From the NCBI GenBank assembly GCA_023386345.1, contig JAEWJT010000011.1, positions 1 through 64,000 on the forward strand: a DNA stretch of 64,000 nucleotides. Direction: 5' to 3'. The translations under genes were made by a program, and so were the position numbers. The notes below the pieces were generated by a model. The model did no database searches. It saw only the letters and a list, made by a program, of their open reading frames with translations, and was not told where the DNA came from. Positions 35,384 to 45,177 of this stretch are shown one piece after another (positions within the stretch are counted from its first letter, which is position 1; every line of letters begins with the position of its first letter). This DNA comes from Bacillota bacterium. GTDB lineage: Bacteria; Bacillota; Clostridia; Tissierellales; Sedimentibacteraceae.

Positions 35384-36637
35384 TTACAGCTTTGCAATAT
35401 CTGTTCTAAATTCCATACTTTCAAAGCATATTTTTTTGATATTTTGATAAACTTTTTCTCTTGCTTTTTCGATAGAGTCATCCAAGCAAGTTACAGCTAA
35501 AACTCTGCCACCATTTGTTACAATTTTTTCATTGTCAAATTTCGTACCGGCATGAAATACTATTATATCGTTATCTATGTCGTCAAGGCCAAAAATCTCT
35601 TTACCTTTTTCGTAATTTTCTGGATATCCTCCAGATGCAATTACAACAGTTACAGATTTTTTATCAGACCAAAGCAAATCAGTTTCTTTCAGCGTTCCAT
35701 CGGCAGTTTTTAGCATAACATCTAATAAATCAGAATTCAGTCTTAGAAGAACCACCTCGGTTTCAGGATCTCCGAAACGAGTATTGTATTCTAATACCTT
35801 AGACTCATTGCCTTTAATCATTAGACCTATAAATAAAACTCCTCTAAAGTCAATGCCTTCGCTTAAAAATCCATCTAAAGTTTTATCTATTATATTTTTC
35901 TTTATAAATTTTTTCAACTCGTCTGTATATATTGGGTTTGGTGAGAAACAGCCCATACCGCCTGTATTTAATCCTAAATCGTTGTCGTAGGCTCTCTTGT
36001 AGTCCCTAGCACTTTCCATAGGGATTATTTCTTTGCCATTAACAAAGCATAGTAGGGAAGTTTCAATTCCGTCTAAAAATTCCTCAATAACTAAGCTATT
36101 ACCTGCATCCCCAAATTGCTTATCATCCAGTATAGCCTTAATTCCCTCTTGTGCATCTCCAATAGTATTGCATATCAAAACTCCTTTTCCTGCCGCTAAA
36201 CCATCTGCCTTTATAACTACAGGAAGACTAAATTCTTCAAGTCCTTTAAGCGCTTTTTTACAATCAGTGTAGGTTCTGTACTTTGCGGTAGGTATTTTAT
36301 ATTTTTCCATAAAATCCTTTGAATATGACTTGCTGCCCTCAAATATTGCTCCACATTTTTTAGGACCGAAGGCTTTTATTCCTTTAGCCTCAAGCATATC
36401 TACAATCCCTGCAACAAGAGGAACTTCTGGACCTACAACAACAAAATCTATTTTATTATCAACAGAAAATTCAGTTATTTTCTCTATATCCTCTGCTTTT
36501 ATATCTACACATTCAGCTATGGAGGATATACCAGCATTGCCTGGTGTACAATATAGTTTGCTCAGTTTTTTGCTTTGCTTTAGTTTGTAACATATAGTAT
36601 GCTCTCTAGCACCACTTCCAACTACTAAGACTTTCAT
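35384..36637 (-). CDS. purD: Phosphoribosylamine-glycine ligase (GAR synthetase)
   Basis: The 417-residue enzyme joins glycine to phosphoribosylamine using ATP, the second step of purine synthesis. It has the N-terminal MKVLVVGSGAREHTICYKL, the ATP-grasp segment VVIKADGLAAGKGV (about residues 140-153), GGMGCFSPNP and the metal-site GDPETEVVL (about residue 288). AAGGAG lies upstream of the ATG. It is on the same strand as the purL-purN operon at the right end of the window but 22 kb downstream of it; the genes between are mostly on the other strand, so it must have its own promoter. In Clostridia purD is usually in that operon after purH. Confidence 0.96.
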   Translation of the reverse strand: MKVLVVGSGAREHTICYKLKQSKKLSKLYCTPGNAGISSIAECVDIKAEDIEKITEFSVDNKIDFVVVGPEVPLVAGIVDMLEAKGIKAFGPKKCGAIFEGSKSYSKDFMEKYKIPTAKYRTYTDCKKALKGLEEFSLPVVIKADGLAAGKGVLICNTIGDAQEGIKAILDDKQFGDAGNSLVIEEFLDGIETSLLCFVNGKEIIPMESARDYKRAYDNDLGLNTGGMGCFSPNPIYTDELKKFIKKNIIDKTLDGFLSEGIDFRGVLFIGLMIKGNESKVLEYNTRFGDPETEVVLLRLNSDLLDVMLKTADGTLKETDLLWSDKKSVTVVIASGGYPENYEKGKEIFGLDDIDNDIIVFHAGTKFDNEKIVTNGGRVLAVTCLDDSIEKAREKVYQNIKKICFESMEFRTDIAKL

Positions 36638-36820
36638 AGTGACTCCTTATTTTAGTTATTTAAAAGAATTGTTTTATCAAATATTTTATTATTTATGTTA
36701 ATATTATAAGACAAAATTAGCAATTAAGTCAACAATCTATTATTATGAAAATAAAATTAATATTTCTTTTCTTTTATATCTTTAATTATTGCTAGAAATT
36801 CAACGAAATTTAAAAAGCTA

Positions 36821-36849
36821 TTGACAAGCTTATTTTTTTGATTTATACT
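36821..36849 (+). promoter_or_regulatory. Promoter of metQ-like gene
   Basis: TTGACA (36821-36826) and TATACT (36844-36849) with a 17-base spacer, 59 bases before the start codon. Confidence 0.75.
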
Positions 36850-36907
36850 GTGACAAATGTATCCAATAAACCAAAAATATAGCTGCCTTCTTATTAAGGA
36901 GATTAAA

Positions 36908-37735
36908 ATGAAAAATTTAAGAAAATCATTTTTTTTAATGTTAATTTCAATACTGGCACTTAACTCATTAGTAGGATGCCAAAATAAGGAAACATTAAAG
37001 GAAGAAAATAAAAAAATAAAGGTAGCCGCATCGCCAACACCTCATGCACAAATATTGGCTCAGGTTAAGGATGTATTGAAGGAGCAGGGATATGAGTTGG
37101 AAATAGTCGAATTTACAGACTACACACAGCCTAACTTAGTTGTAAATGCTGGAGATATTGATGTGAACTTCTTTCAACATAAGCCTTATCTAGATAATTT
37201 CAATAAAAAACATAAGACCAAATTAGTTAGCGTAGCACGAATACATTATGAACCTCTTGCAATATATGCAGGAAAATCATCGGATTTAAAATATATAAAA
37301 AAAGGTTCAATAATTGCAATACCAAATGATACAACAAATGAAGCAAGAGCTCTTTTACTACTTGAAAATAATGGCTTGATAAAAATAAAAGCTGGTGTAG
37401 GTTTTGCAGCTACAAAGAAAGATATAGTTAAAAATCCATACAATATAAGTATAGTAGAAATAGAAGCGGCTTATATTTCAAAAATAATTGCTGATGTTGA
37501 TTTTGTGGTGTTAAATGGGAATTATGCACTCAGTGCAGGCTTGGATGTGTCAAGTGCTCTTTCTATAGAAGAACAGGATTCAGATGCTGCACATACATAC
37601 GCAAATATAATAGTTGTTAAAGATGGCAATCAAAATAATAAAGCTGTGATAGCCTTAATAGAGGCTCTAAAAGATAAAAGGATAAAGCAATACATCAATG
37701 ATACATATAAGGGTTCAGTTTTTCCAATAGACTAA
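36908..37735 (+). CDS. metQ: MetQ/NlpA-family substrate-binding lipoprotein
   Basis: The 275-residue protein has a lipobox (NSLVGC, Cys about residue 24) and the NlpA/MetQ family binding domain: VAASPTPHAQILAQVKDVLK, then VVNAGDIDVNFFQHKPYL, then the late DFVVLNGNYALSAGL. In the family it delivers methionine to the MetNI ABC importer on the outer face of the membrane. No MetN or MetI genes are adjacent, so it is an orphan. ATG 36908 is chosen because AAGGAG lies nearby; the frame extends further upstream without a ribosome site. A promoter and a terminator frame it as a single unit. Confidence 0.87.
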   Translation: MKNLRKSFFLMLISILALNSLVGCQNKETLKEENKKIKVAASPTPHAQILAQVKDVLKEQGYELEIVEFTDYTQPNLVVNAGDIDVNFFQHKPYLDNFNKKHKTKLVSVARIHYEPLAIYAGKSSDLKYIKKGSIIAIPNDTTNEARALLLLENNGLIKIKAGVGFAATKKDIVKNPYNISIVEIEAAYISKIIADVDFVVLNGNYALSAGLDVSSALSIEEQDSDAAHTYANIIVVKDGNQNNKAVIALIEALKDKRIKQYINDTYKGSVFPID

Positions 37736-37756
37736 AAGAATATAAGTAAAAAAACT

Positions 37757-37785
37757 GAGGAGCATATCATTGTGGTATGCTCCTC
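37757..37785. terminator. Terminator between metQ and the convergent gene
   Basis: GAGGAGCATA pairs perfectly with TATGCTCCTC around a nine-base loop, followed by TATTTTAT. It can serve both converging genes. Confidence 0.85.
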
Positions 37786-37818
37786 TATTTTATATGCTTA
37801 ATAATTTCTATATTCCTG

Positions 37819-39879
37819 TTAGCTAACTACAATACTACCAGCCTTAAGATTGTTTTTTGCAATAATATTTTTTAAATCATTATATATCTTAATACTTGAT
37901 GAACTAAAATATTTTGGAACTGCGACATTTGCTGATATTTCTCCATTGGAATAAACAAGAGTTGTATTAAATAATCCCTTGTTTTCAATATCTAAAATAA
38001 TTGTAATTTTAAATACTAAATCTTCTATATCAAGCCCTTGCCTTTTATCCTCATCCTTTACCCTATCCACACCAAGAAATATTTCAGATAAAATATTTTG
38101 CCCATTGTACAGAAGTGGTAGGAAGAAGTGTTTATATCTAGCCATTAAATCATCCTTAGAAATTAGGGATAGCAAGGTGCTTTCAAAGGCCGCTCTGCTT
38201 TGTTCATTGGAATTTGATCTCATACCAGTATCTAATAATTTTAAAAATTCCTTCATTCCACCGTTTATATCTTTCTGCTCTACAAGCTTATTAATCAAAG
38301 CAAGTTTCATATCAACAGATTCCTCTAAATTAATTAGCTGTTTGTAATTTAGCTGATTAAAAAATGTTTTGATTTGCTTGTCAAACTCACTTGCTGTACC
38401 TAGCTTTAATCTTAAAAGATTATGAGTTAAAGCAGAGAAAATATTTTTTGATACTCCTAAATTATTAAAACGATTAGTATTTAGTTCAGAATTAAATTGT
38501 TCTGTGTTTTTAAGTAAATTAGGCATTATATTTTTCTCATAAATATTTAATAGCACTTCGCATTTATTTTTTGAAAGATTAGAAAATATAAGATTTTCCA
38601 ATGTATTGTCAGCAAATTTGTTAAATAAATTGAGAAGATTTTCTTTAATATCTTTAGTAAATGAATTATTATTTAAAATATGATTTTTTATTCTATCAAA
38701 AATTGTTGAAAGCTCTGATGAATTTTGAAGCTTTATTTTCCCTAAATCATCTATTAAGCTGTTTATCATATTTTTATCATCAAAATTAGCAGATGCTTTT
38801 AGGCTATTTAAAAATTTGATAATATCAGTATTTTTAGGCTCATCTAAAGTACCAGTTGCATTATGTATGATATTCGATTTTTGATTAACTGCATTTTGTA
38901 TTAATTCATCTAATAACTTTATATTTGATTTTTGCATATTTAAGCTTTGCTCAGTTGTGAATTTATCTGATATATCAGAATTCTGTGAGGCTAGCTTTTC
39001 CTCTAGGCTTTCTATTGAGGCTTTTATTTCATTGTCATGGCTTAAGTTAGAGCTTTTTAAAGATTTTATAGCCATATCTATAAATTTTATATTTTCATCA
39101 TTTGATTGTGTTGAAGATTGTGGAAAATTGTTTAATATGTTTAAAGGGTCAGTATCCTTAACATTATTGGATTTATCAGCAAAATCAAGCAAATATGAAA
39201 TAACAAGCTTTAATTTCTCTCTTTCAGGAAGTTTTGTGTCCAATATTGAAAGTAACAAAAGATTTAACTTGTTGTCAAAGCTATTTGATAAAAGCTTTAA
39301 TAAATGATTTTTTAAATCCTCTGGAAGCTTGCTTAGAAGTTCATTTAATGCAGAGTTTACAGCAGAGGCATTTTCATCCTGAGAAAAATAATAGTCGAAT
39401 ATCTTTAAGAAATCGTATATAGCATTTTTCAAGCTTAAATCTTTGGTATCAGACATTAGCTTATTAAGTGCATAGAAAAATTCCCCCGAAAACTTATTAG
39501 AATCTGAAAGAACAGATCTAATGTACTCTGCAAGCTTAGAATCATCAGCTTTTATAGCCTCAGTAAAATTTTCATAGACCTCTTTTAGTTTAGGGTCTAA
39601 GTTTATCGCAACTTCTCTGAATTTTTCATTATACAGAAGTTTTTTTGCAAACGCAATTAAATCAGCAGTATTATAAAGCTTTGTATTAGAAGCTAAATAA
39701 GTATCTGATTTTATATTTGCTGTATTATTCAAATTTTCAAGAATTACTTTTTCAAGCTCTGAAACACGCAAAGCATCTGAAATGCTTGTGTTGCTTGAAG
39801 TGCTTGAAATATTAGTGCTCGATTGAACAGCGCTGCTTTTGAAACTGTCTGTAGCAATAGGGTTATTTATAATATTCAT
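37819..39879 (-). CDS. Large helical protein with a possible flagellar hook-length-control-like C-terminus
   Basis: The 686-residue protein is Ser/Asn/Leu/Lys-rich with long amphipathic helices and no signal peptide or membrane segment. The N-terminal 35 residues are a Ser/Thr-rich low-complexity stretch. The last 90 residues (FKITIILDIENKGLFNT, then NGEISANVAVPKYF, then LKNIIAKNNLKAGSIVV) follow the strand-strand-helix pattern of the FliK C-terminal domain, whose long disordered N-terminus is also typical. FliK sets flagellar hook length, but no flagellar genes are in the window, so this is a weak assignment. It converges with metQ and backs on to the accessory region. Confidence 0.5.
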   Translation of the reverse strand: MNIINNPIATDSFKSSAVQSSTNISSTSSNTSISDALRVSELEKVILENLNNTANIKSDTYLASNTKLYNTADLIAFAKKLLYNEKFREVAINLDPKLKEVYENFTEAIKADDSKLAEYIRSVLSDSNKFSGEFFYALNKLMSDTKDLSLKNAIYDFLKIFDYYFSQDENASAVNSALNELLSKLPEDLKNHLLKLLSNSFDNKLNLLLLSILDTKLPEREKLKLVISYLLDFADKSNNVKDTDPLNILNNFPQSSTQSNDENIKFIDMAIKSLKSSNLSHDNEIKASIESLEEKLASQNSDISDKFTTEQSLNMQKSNIKLLDELIQNAVNQKSNIIHNATGTLDEPKNTDIIKFLNSLKASANFDDKNMINSLIDDLGKIKLQNSSELSTIFDRIKNHILNNNSFTKDIKENLLNLFNKFADNTLENLIFSNLSKNKCEVLLNIYEKNIMPNLLKNTEQFNSELNTNRFNNLGVSKNIFSALTHNLLRLKLGTASEFDKQIKTFFNQLNYKQLINLEESVDMKLALINKLVEQKDINGGMKEFLKLLDTGMRSNSNEQSRAAFESTLLSLISKDDLMARYKHFFLPLLYNGQNILSEIFLGVDRVKDEDKRQGLDIEDLVFKITIILDIENKGLFNTTLVYSNGEISANVAVPKYFSSSSIKIYNDLKNIIAKNNLKAGSIVVS

Positions 39880-40070
39880 TTGATTTCACACTCTTTATAA
39901 AAGTATTATGTTTCTATTAGTTATATCGGATGAAAGGTAAAAAAGTTAAAGTGTTTTTGAAGATTTGAAATTTTTTGTTTAATTTGTTTTTTCAAAAAAA
40001 TTAAGATTGTAATAAAATAAAAATGCTGTTAGCAAGTGAAATCAATTATTTTGACAAATATCTTTATAAA

Positions 40071-40116
40071 GTAGACTCAAAAGTCCCTTGAGCAATTTGT
40101 CAGTATATGGTATATT
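40071..40116 (+). promoter_or_regulatory. Promoter with GACTCAAAAGTC palindrome (element type 2, copy 1)
   Basis: TTGAGC (40088-40093) and TATATT (40111-40116) have a 17-base spacer. An imperfect palindrome, GACTCAAAAGTC, abuts the -35 box. The whole block GACTCAA-AGTCCCTTGA recurs at 47405 in front of the peptide precursor. Confidence 0.65.
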
Positions 40117-40178
40117 ATAAATTAAGGATATAAAAACAGGATATTTTTGTAGATTTTGGATAAGTAATGATTTTGTTG

Positions 40179-40249
40179 TTGAAATATTTTGTAATTTATG
40201 GTAGAGTCAAGTTATTAAATAATAACGTTATTACTGTTGAAATTTTAGC
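40179..40249 (+). promoter_or_regulatory. Promoter with downstream palindromes (element type 1, copy A)
   Basis: TTGAAA (40179-40184) and TAGAGT (40202-40207) have a 17-base spacer. Sixteen bases after the -10 box comes AACGTTAT, inside the 12-bp palindrome AATAACGTTATT, and then a degenerate GTTGAAATTTTAGC. The same layout recurs at 41628 and 56337. The untranslated leader to the first membrane-protein gene is about 180 bases. Confidence 0.65.
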
Positions 40250-40391
40250 TCAATAGTTTGTTTCGAAGAAAAAGATAATTATGTTCATGTTAGTAACAAG
40301 TTTATCAATTTCACTTTTTTTCTTACAAAAAAACAACAGAAACTAAAATACTGTAGTTTGGATTTGGTTCAAAACAATGGAGGTAAATAAT

Positions 40392-41609
40392 ATGTTTTTA
40401 ATTTTTTTGATTAAGCATATGTGTTTATTAGCTTATTATTTTACATATGCCAATATGATTTTTTTTACTCCTGTAAAAAATTCAATGATTTTAGTATACT
40501 TTATTGTCTTTATCAGCTTATCTATTAGCTATGTTTTTAGATTTAGTAAAAAATATAGTTATCTTAAATATCTTCCTATGTTGGGGATTGTCATATCTTT
40601 GCAATTTGCTAATACTACGATGGGAGTTATAGAAGTTATACTTCCATATATTTATATGTTTTATATTGCTTTAAAGGATAAATACCTAGTAGATTATTAT
40701 GGTTTTAGAGACTTGTTTATTAGACTCTTTTTAACAATCTTGCCTTTATTGTTTATTGTTTTCTTATCTAAGAATTTTAGAGTTTTTAATCGCGTAGGTT
40801 TACCATATTTTATTGTGTTTATCATAAGTGGATTATATTTGATGCGTATTACAAGACATAGCAGCACTGTAATCAATAATAGAAGATTTTTGTTCATGAA
40901 TACTTTGCTTATTTCACTAATCAGTATTGTAAGCATTATTCTAAATGTAGATGTAGTTTTTAGATATGTAACCAATGTGATAACATTTGTATTTATAGAT
41001 GTGATTATACCAATAGCATTGAAAATTCTTTATATAATTTCTTGGCCTGTATTGAAACTTTTAAATTTGGGAGCATTGGGATTGATTAATTCGAATAAAA
41101 ATATTAGATTTACAGAGAATGCTCCTCGTGTGCCAGATCTAAGCGTGGATGGTTACGCTTTTATTATTGCCTTTGGCGCTATTGCAATTTTAACGATTAT
41201 TATTTATGTACTTATAAGGAGAGAAAGGTTAAAAAGAAAAGAAAAAGTATATATTAAAATAAGTGGAATGAATGAAATAAATGGCGTAGAATCATATAGA
41301 AGATTTTTTGATGATGATATTGATGAAAATAAGAAACCCAAGAAAGTATTTGATAAAAGCATGAATCAAATAAGATATTGGTATAAAAAGTTTCTTATGC
41401 TTTGCTATGAAAGAAAAATGGATATATTTGTATGCGATAACAGTCAGACAATATATGAAAAATCATTTGAGATATTTGAAAATAAAGAAAAAGATTTGAA
41501 TAGTATGAGAGAAATATACAGAAAAGCTCGCTATAGCGAAGAAACTATAAATAAAGAAGATATAAAAATAATCAAAGGTAGTTATAAAAATTTAGAAAAA
41601 AGCAATTAA
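40392..41609 (+). CDS. Membrane protein with DUF4129-like C-terminal domain (paralogue 1)
   Basis: The 405-residue protein has about eight N-terminal transmembrane segments starting MFLIFLIKHMCLLAYYFTY. A soluble C-terminal domain (about residues 310-400) contains MNQIRYWYKKFLMLCYERK and EIYRKARYSEETI. That pattern of a Tyr-rich helix followed by a YRKARYS-type motif matches DUF4129, a domain usually attached to membrane proteins or transglutaminases encoded beside MoxR and DUF58 proteins. Three paralogues follow at 43905, 55004 and 57691. ATG 40392 is preferred; ATG 40377 is part of its TGGAGG ribosome site, and all paralogues begin with the same MFL motif. No DUF58 partner precedes it, unlike the other copies. 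Confidence 0.78.
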   Translation: MFLIFLIKHMCLLAYYFTYANMIFFTPVKNSMILVYFIVFISLSISYVFRFSKKYSYLKYLPMLGIVISLQFANTTMGVIEVILPYIYMFYIALKDKYLVDYYGFRDLFIRLFLTILPLLFIVFLSKNFRVFNRVGLPYFIVFIISGLYLMRITRHSSTVINNRRFLFMNTLLISLISIVSIILNVDVVFRYVTNVITFVFIDVIIPIALKILYIISWPVLKLLNLGALGLINSNKNIRFTENAPRVPDLSVDGYAFIIAFGAIAILTIIIYVLIRRERLKRKEKVYIKISGMNEINGVESYRRFFDDDIDENKKPKKVFDKSMNQIRYWYKKFLMLCYERKMDIFVCDNSQTIYEKSFEIFENKEKDLNSMREIYRKARYSEETINKEDIKIIKGSYKNLEKSN

Positions 41610-41627
41610 AAGGAATTTTAAATATCA

Positions 41628-41698
41628 TTGTAATATTTTGTATTATATGGTAGAATTAAACCATAAGACAAAAACGTTATCAGTGTTAAAATTTTAAC
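41628..41698 (+). promoter_or_regulatory. Promoter with downstream palindromes (element type 1, copy B)
   Basis: TTGTAA (41628-41633) and TAGAAT (41651-41656) have a 17-base spacer preceded by TATATGG. AACGTTAT begins 16 bases after the -10 box, followed by the perfect 14-bp palindrome GTTAAAATTTTAAC (41685-41698), only three bases before the ribosome site of moxR. Confidence 0.75.
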
Positions 41699-41716
41699 TT
41701 AGGAGGAGTAATACAT

Positions 41717-42661
41717 ATGGAAACAAAACAATTTGTGGAGTATAAGGACAAAATATTAAGTAATTGTTCAAAGGTTATTTTAGGTAAGGACGAGGTTATA
41801 AATAAGATTATTGTATCTTTTATATGTTCAGGTAATGTGTTGTTAGAAGACATTCCTGGTACAGGAAAAACAATGCTACTAAGAGCATTTGCAAAATCAA
41901 TTGGTGGGAAATTTAAAAGAATTCAATTTACTCCTGACTTATTGCCGTCAGATTTAACGGGTATTAATTATTATAATAACAAAGAGGGAGAATTTATGTT
42001 TAGACCTGGTCCTTTGTTTTCTAACATAGTTCTTGCCGATGAGATAAATAGAGCTACGCCTCGTACTCAATCAAGTTTGTTAGAGGCTATGGAGGAAAGA
42101 CAAATAACAGTTGATGGACAAACTATGAAGCTTGAAGAACCATTTATGGTTATGGCAACGCAAAACCCTATTGAGTCATCAGGAACATTTCCATTGCCAG
42201 AGGCTCAAATAGACAGATTTTTCATGAGATTATCACTTGGTTATATGCAGCAGGAACAGGAACTAGAGGTTATAGCTAGAAAATCAACAATAGATATTGT
42301 AGAAAGTCTAGAATGTGTAGTAAATAGTGAAGAAACAAGATATGTAAAAGATAATTTTAGCCTTGTTACAGTAAATGAAGATGTTTCTAAATATATGTTG
42401 GAAATTGTTACAGCTACGAGAAATGATAGAAGATTTTTAACAGGAGTATCAACACGTGGAGCTATAGCTTTATACAAAGCAAGTCAAGCTTATGCTGCTA
42501 TAAATGGAAGAGGCTTTGTTTTACCTGAAGATGTACAGGCTGTTGCGCAGGACGTTTTATGTCACCGTATCATATCAGCTGGCGGAAGAAGAGCGAAAGA
42601 AACAGCAGTTTATTTAGATGAAATAATAAGAAGCATACCCGTTCCATTAGAAAAAATATAA
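41717..42661 (+). CDS. MoxR-type AAA+ ATPase
   Basis: The 314-residue protein belongs to the MoxR clade of AAA+ ATPases, chaperone-like machines that act with DUF58 and VWA proteins. It has Walker A DIPGTGKT (45-52), Walker B VLADEINR (about 105-112), the conserved TPRTQSSLLEAMEERQITVDG stretch in two parts (TPRTQSSLLEAMEERQ), sensor 1 ATQNPIE and an arginine-containing C-terminal lid (RRFLTGVSTRGAIALYKA). AGGAGG precedes the ATG. It has its own promoter element (type 1). It is the only MoxR copy for three DUF58 proteins and four DUF4129-like membrane proteins, so it probably serves all of them. Confidence 0.93.
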   Translation: METKQFVEYKDKILSNCSKVILGKDEVINKIIVSFICSGNVLLEDIPGTGKTMLLRAFAKSIGGKFKRIQFTPDLLPSDLTGINYYNNKEGEFMFRPGPLFSNIVLADEINRATPRTQSSLLEAMEERQITVDGQTMKLEEPFMVMATQNPIESSGTFPLPEAQIDRFFMRLSLGYMQQEQELEVIARKSTIDIVESLECVVNSEETRYVKDNFSLVTVNEDVSKYMLEIVTATRNDRRFLTGVSTRGAIALYKASQAYAAINGRGFVLPEDVQAVAQDVLCHRIISAGGRRAKETAVYLDEIIRSIPVPLEKI

Positions 42662-42760
42662 GTGTGCAATAGATTTTTATTTTTAAGTGCATTGTTTTAA
42701 GCTGTGACAAAGTTTTTATATTGAAGCAGCTTTTTATACTATGCCAAAATGGAGGGTAGT

Positions 42761-43903
42761 ATGTTTCTAATAACAATAATAGCAATTGCAGCAGTTATAT
42801 ATATAATTGAAAGAAATTCAATAAAAAATGCTTTAACAGGCATAGAATATTCTCAAAAACCTTCATTGAAAATTATTGAACCTGATGAAGAATTTGATAT
42901 TATATGTGTTTTAAAAAATAGAACAAGACGCTTTGTTTCCTATTTAAAGTTACAAGAAAAATTTTCAAAGGAAATAGTAGTTTCAAAGAAAACTAAGGAT
43001 CTTGATTTTATGATTATTGAGAGCAGCCAATATTTGATGCCAAGGCAAATTCTTGAGAGAAGAATAAGAGCGTCTATACCAAAAAGAGGTAGGTATTTTC
43101 TGTATGGTGCTACAATATATGGCGGAGATTTTCTTGGAATAACTGAAACTATAGGGAGATATGACAGTATTGAAGAAATAGTAGTTATACCTAAAGAAAC
43201 CACTGTTTCGGATATTGATGTAAAGCTAAGTGGTTATATTGGAGAAATGTCAATAAATAGATTCATATTTGAAGATCCAATACTGACAGTAGGATTTAAT
43301 GATTATACTGGACAAGAGCCTCAAAAAATGATTTCTTGGGTACAAACAGCAAGGCTCGGACAATTAATGGTTAAAAAATATGATTATACTCTTGAACTTA
43401 TGGTAACTGTAATATTAAACATAGATTATAGTGGTTATAAGCAAGATGAACTTGTTGAGGAATGTTTTTCTATGGCAAGAAGCGTATGTCAGTTTTTAGA
43501 AAGTAGAAATATAAAATATAAAGTCATAACAAATGCAATAACAGCAGGTACGAAGCCAATTTTCGAAAACTTAGATTATTTCGCTTGGGGTAGAAATCAT
43601 CTAATGACTGTTTTAGAGGGTCTGGGAAGAGCAACAAAGGGTGTTATCAGAGAGTCATATAACAAATTGTTAAATAGAGCTATTGATTGTGCTGAATCAG
43701 GTGTTGGACATATTCTTATTACACCAGATATTGAGGAAATTTATTTTAAAGAAAATAATAATCTTCTAAATAAAGAATCAAATTATTTACATATCGACGC
43801 AGGTTATATGACGGGTTTAGAAAAATTAAAAGAATTAACGGGACATGATGTTTGTGTCTTAAACCCAAGTTTGGATTTGGCTCAAAGCAAGGGAGAAAAT
43901 TGA
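42761..43903 (+). CDS. DUF58-domain protein (paralogue 1)
   Basis: The 380-residue protein has one or two N-terminal hydrophobic segments (MFLITIIAIAAVIYIIE). A soluble part follows with the DUF58 signature EPQKMISWVQTARLGQLMVK (about residue 190) and then the LMVTVILNIDY strand, which resembles the start of a von Willebrand A-type fold. An earlier segment, IPKRGRYFLYGATIYGGDFLG, is conserved in all paralogues. DUF58 proteins are partners of MoxR ATPases, but their biochemical activity is unknown. ATG 42761 is preferred; the upstream ATG lies in the ribosome site ATGGAGGG. The partner membrane protein starts one base after the stop codon. Confidence 0.87.
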   Translation: MFLITIIAIAAVIYIIERNSIKNALTGIEYSQKPSLKIIEPDEEFDIICVLKNRTRRFVSYLKLQEKFSKEIVVSKKTKDLDFMIIESSQYLMPRQILERRIRASIPKRGRYFLYGATIYGGDFLGITETIGRYDSIEEIVVIPKETTVSDIDVKLSGYIGEMSINRFIFEDPILTVGFNDYTGQEPQKMISWVQTARLGQLMVKKYDYTLELMVTVILNIDYSGYKQDELVEECFSMARSVCQFLESRNIKYKVITNAITAGTKPIFENLDYFAWGRNHLMTVLEGLGRATKGVIRESYNKLLNRAIDCAESGVGHILITPDIEEIYFKENNNLLNKESNYLHIDAGYMTGLEKLKELTGHDVCVLNPSLDLAQSKGEN

Positions 43904-43904
43904 T

Positions 43905-45140
43905 ATGTTTTTAGTTTTTTTAATTAAGAATATGTGCTTATTAGCTTTTTATTTTGCATACGCTAACATGATTTTCATTGATCCCACAAACAACGCAATG
44001 GTTTTCGTATATTTTACAGTCCTTATTAGCTTGTCTCTTAGCTATGCTTTAAGATTTAGTAAAAAATATACTAAGTTTAGATATATTCCTATATTAGGGT
44101 TTGTTATAGCATTGTTGTTTGTTAATAATGTTACAGGAGTTATAGGAGCTATAATTCCATATATTTATATGACGTATGTTGTTTTAACGGATAAATACAA
44201 TGTAAATTATTATAGATTTAAGGATTTATTTATCAATCTTTTTTATGCAATTTTACCTTTATTGCTGTTTGTTTTTTTAGTCAAAAATATTGCATTTTTT
44301 AATCGAGTTAGCTTACAATACGTTGTTATTTTTATTATCAGTGGATTATATCTGATGCGTACTGCTAGACACGGTCAAGAAGTGATTAATAATAAAAGAT
44401 TTATACTTATGAACGCTTTAGTTATTGTAATAATTAGTATAATAAGTATAGTTCTAAGTACAGATGCGATTTTGAAACTTGTAATTATTGTGGTGAAATT
44501 TGTATATAGCAATATACTTGTACCTATAGTAATGAAAATTATTTATATACTATTTTTACCTATGGCATATTTTATGAATAAAGCTGTTGTATATAAAGAA
44601 GCGCCACCATCTCCTTTTGAAATACCTGAATATGTTGAACAAGAGGCAGAAAGACATATGATACAAGACCCTAGTGAAAAAATATTTAGTGTTTTCGCTT
44701 ATATTGTTGCTATTGCATTTCTAGCATTTGTAATTTATGGTTTGATAAAGGTGCTTTCAGTAAGGAAAAAGAGGAAGACAGTTGATTATATTGAGGGAGT
44801 TAAGGAGGATAGAAGCTTCATAGATGATGAAGACAAAAGAAATAAAAATGAAAAACAGATATTTGCTAGGGGTATAAATCAAATAAGATACTGGTATAAA
44901 AAATTTCTTATACTTTGTAGTAAAAAAAGAATGAGTATATTTGAATATGATAACAGCCATACAATATATGAGAAATCGACTAATATATTTAAAGATCACA
45001 CAGAAAACTTAGAAGTTATAAAAGAAATTTATAGAAAAGCACGTTATGATAAAGAAGCTGTAAATAATCAAGATGTAAAAACTATAAAAAGTATTTATAA
45101 AACTTTGGAAAAGGAAAAGAACAGCGATAAAATTAAATAA
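43905..45140 (+). CDS. Membrane protein with DUF4129-like C-terminal domain (paralogue 2)
   Basis: The 411-residue protein starts MFLVFLIKNMCLLAFYFAY and has about eight transmembrane segments. A hydrophilic linker of about 60 residues follows. The C-terminal domain has GINQIRYWYKKFLILCSKKR and EIYRKARYDKEAV, the DUF4129-like motif. It starts one base after the DUF58 stop, so the pair is translationally coupled, and presumably the two proteins form a membrane complex. AAGGGAG precedes the ATG. It is close in sequence to paralogue 1 (40392), for example the shared SGLYLMR and RHG/S segments near residue 150. After it comes a stretch of decayed sequence. Confidence 0.8.
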   Translation: MFLVFLIKNMCLLAFYFAYANMIFIDPTNNAMVFVYFTVLISLSLSYALRFSKKYTKFRYIPILGFVIALLFVNNVTGVIGAIIPYIYMTYVVLTDKYNVNYYRFKDLFINLFYAILPLLLFVFLVKNIAFFNRVSLQYVVIFIISGLYLMRTARHGQEVINNKRFILMNALVIVIISIISIVLSTDAILKLVIIVVKFVYSNILVPIVMKIIYILFLPMAYFMNKAVVYKEAPPSPFEIPEYVEQEAERHMIQDPSEKIFSVFAYIVAIAFLAFVIYGLIKVLSVRKKRKTVDYIEGVKEDRSFIDDEDKRNKNEKQIFARGINQIRYWYKKFLILCSKKRMSIFEYDNSHTIYEKSTNIFKDHTENLEVIKEIYRKARYDKEAVNNQDVKTIKSIYKTLEKEKNSDKIK

Positions 45141-45177
45141 AATATAAAATATTAGAAATGAGAGGAATAAATTTTAT

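Noticed and set aside
40377..40391. ATG 40377 as start of the first membrane protein
   Set aside because: It lies in the TGGAGG ribosome site; all paralogues begin at the MFL motif encoded from 40392. Similar upstream starts were rejected for 42749, 45428, 48026, 50935 and 54995.
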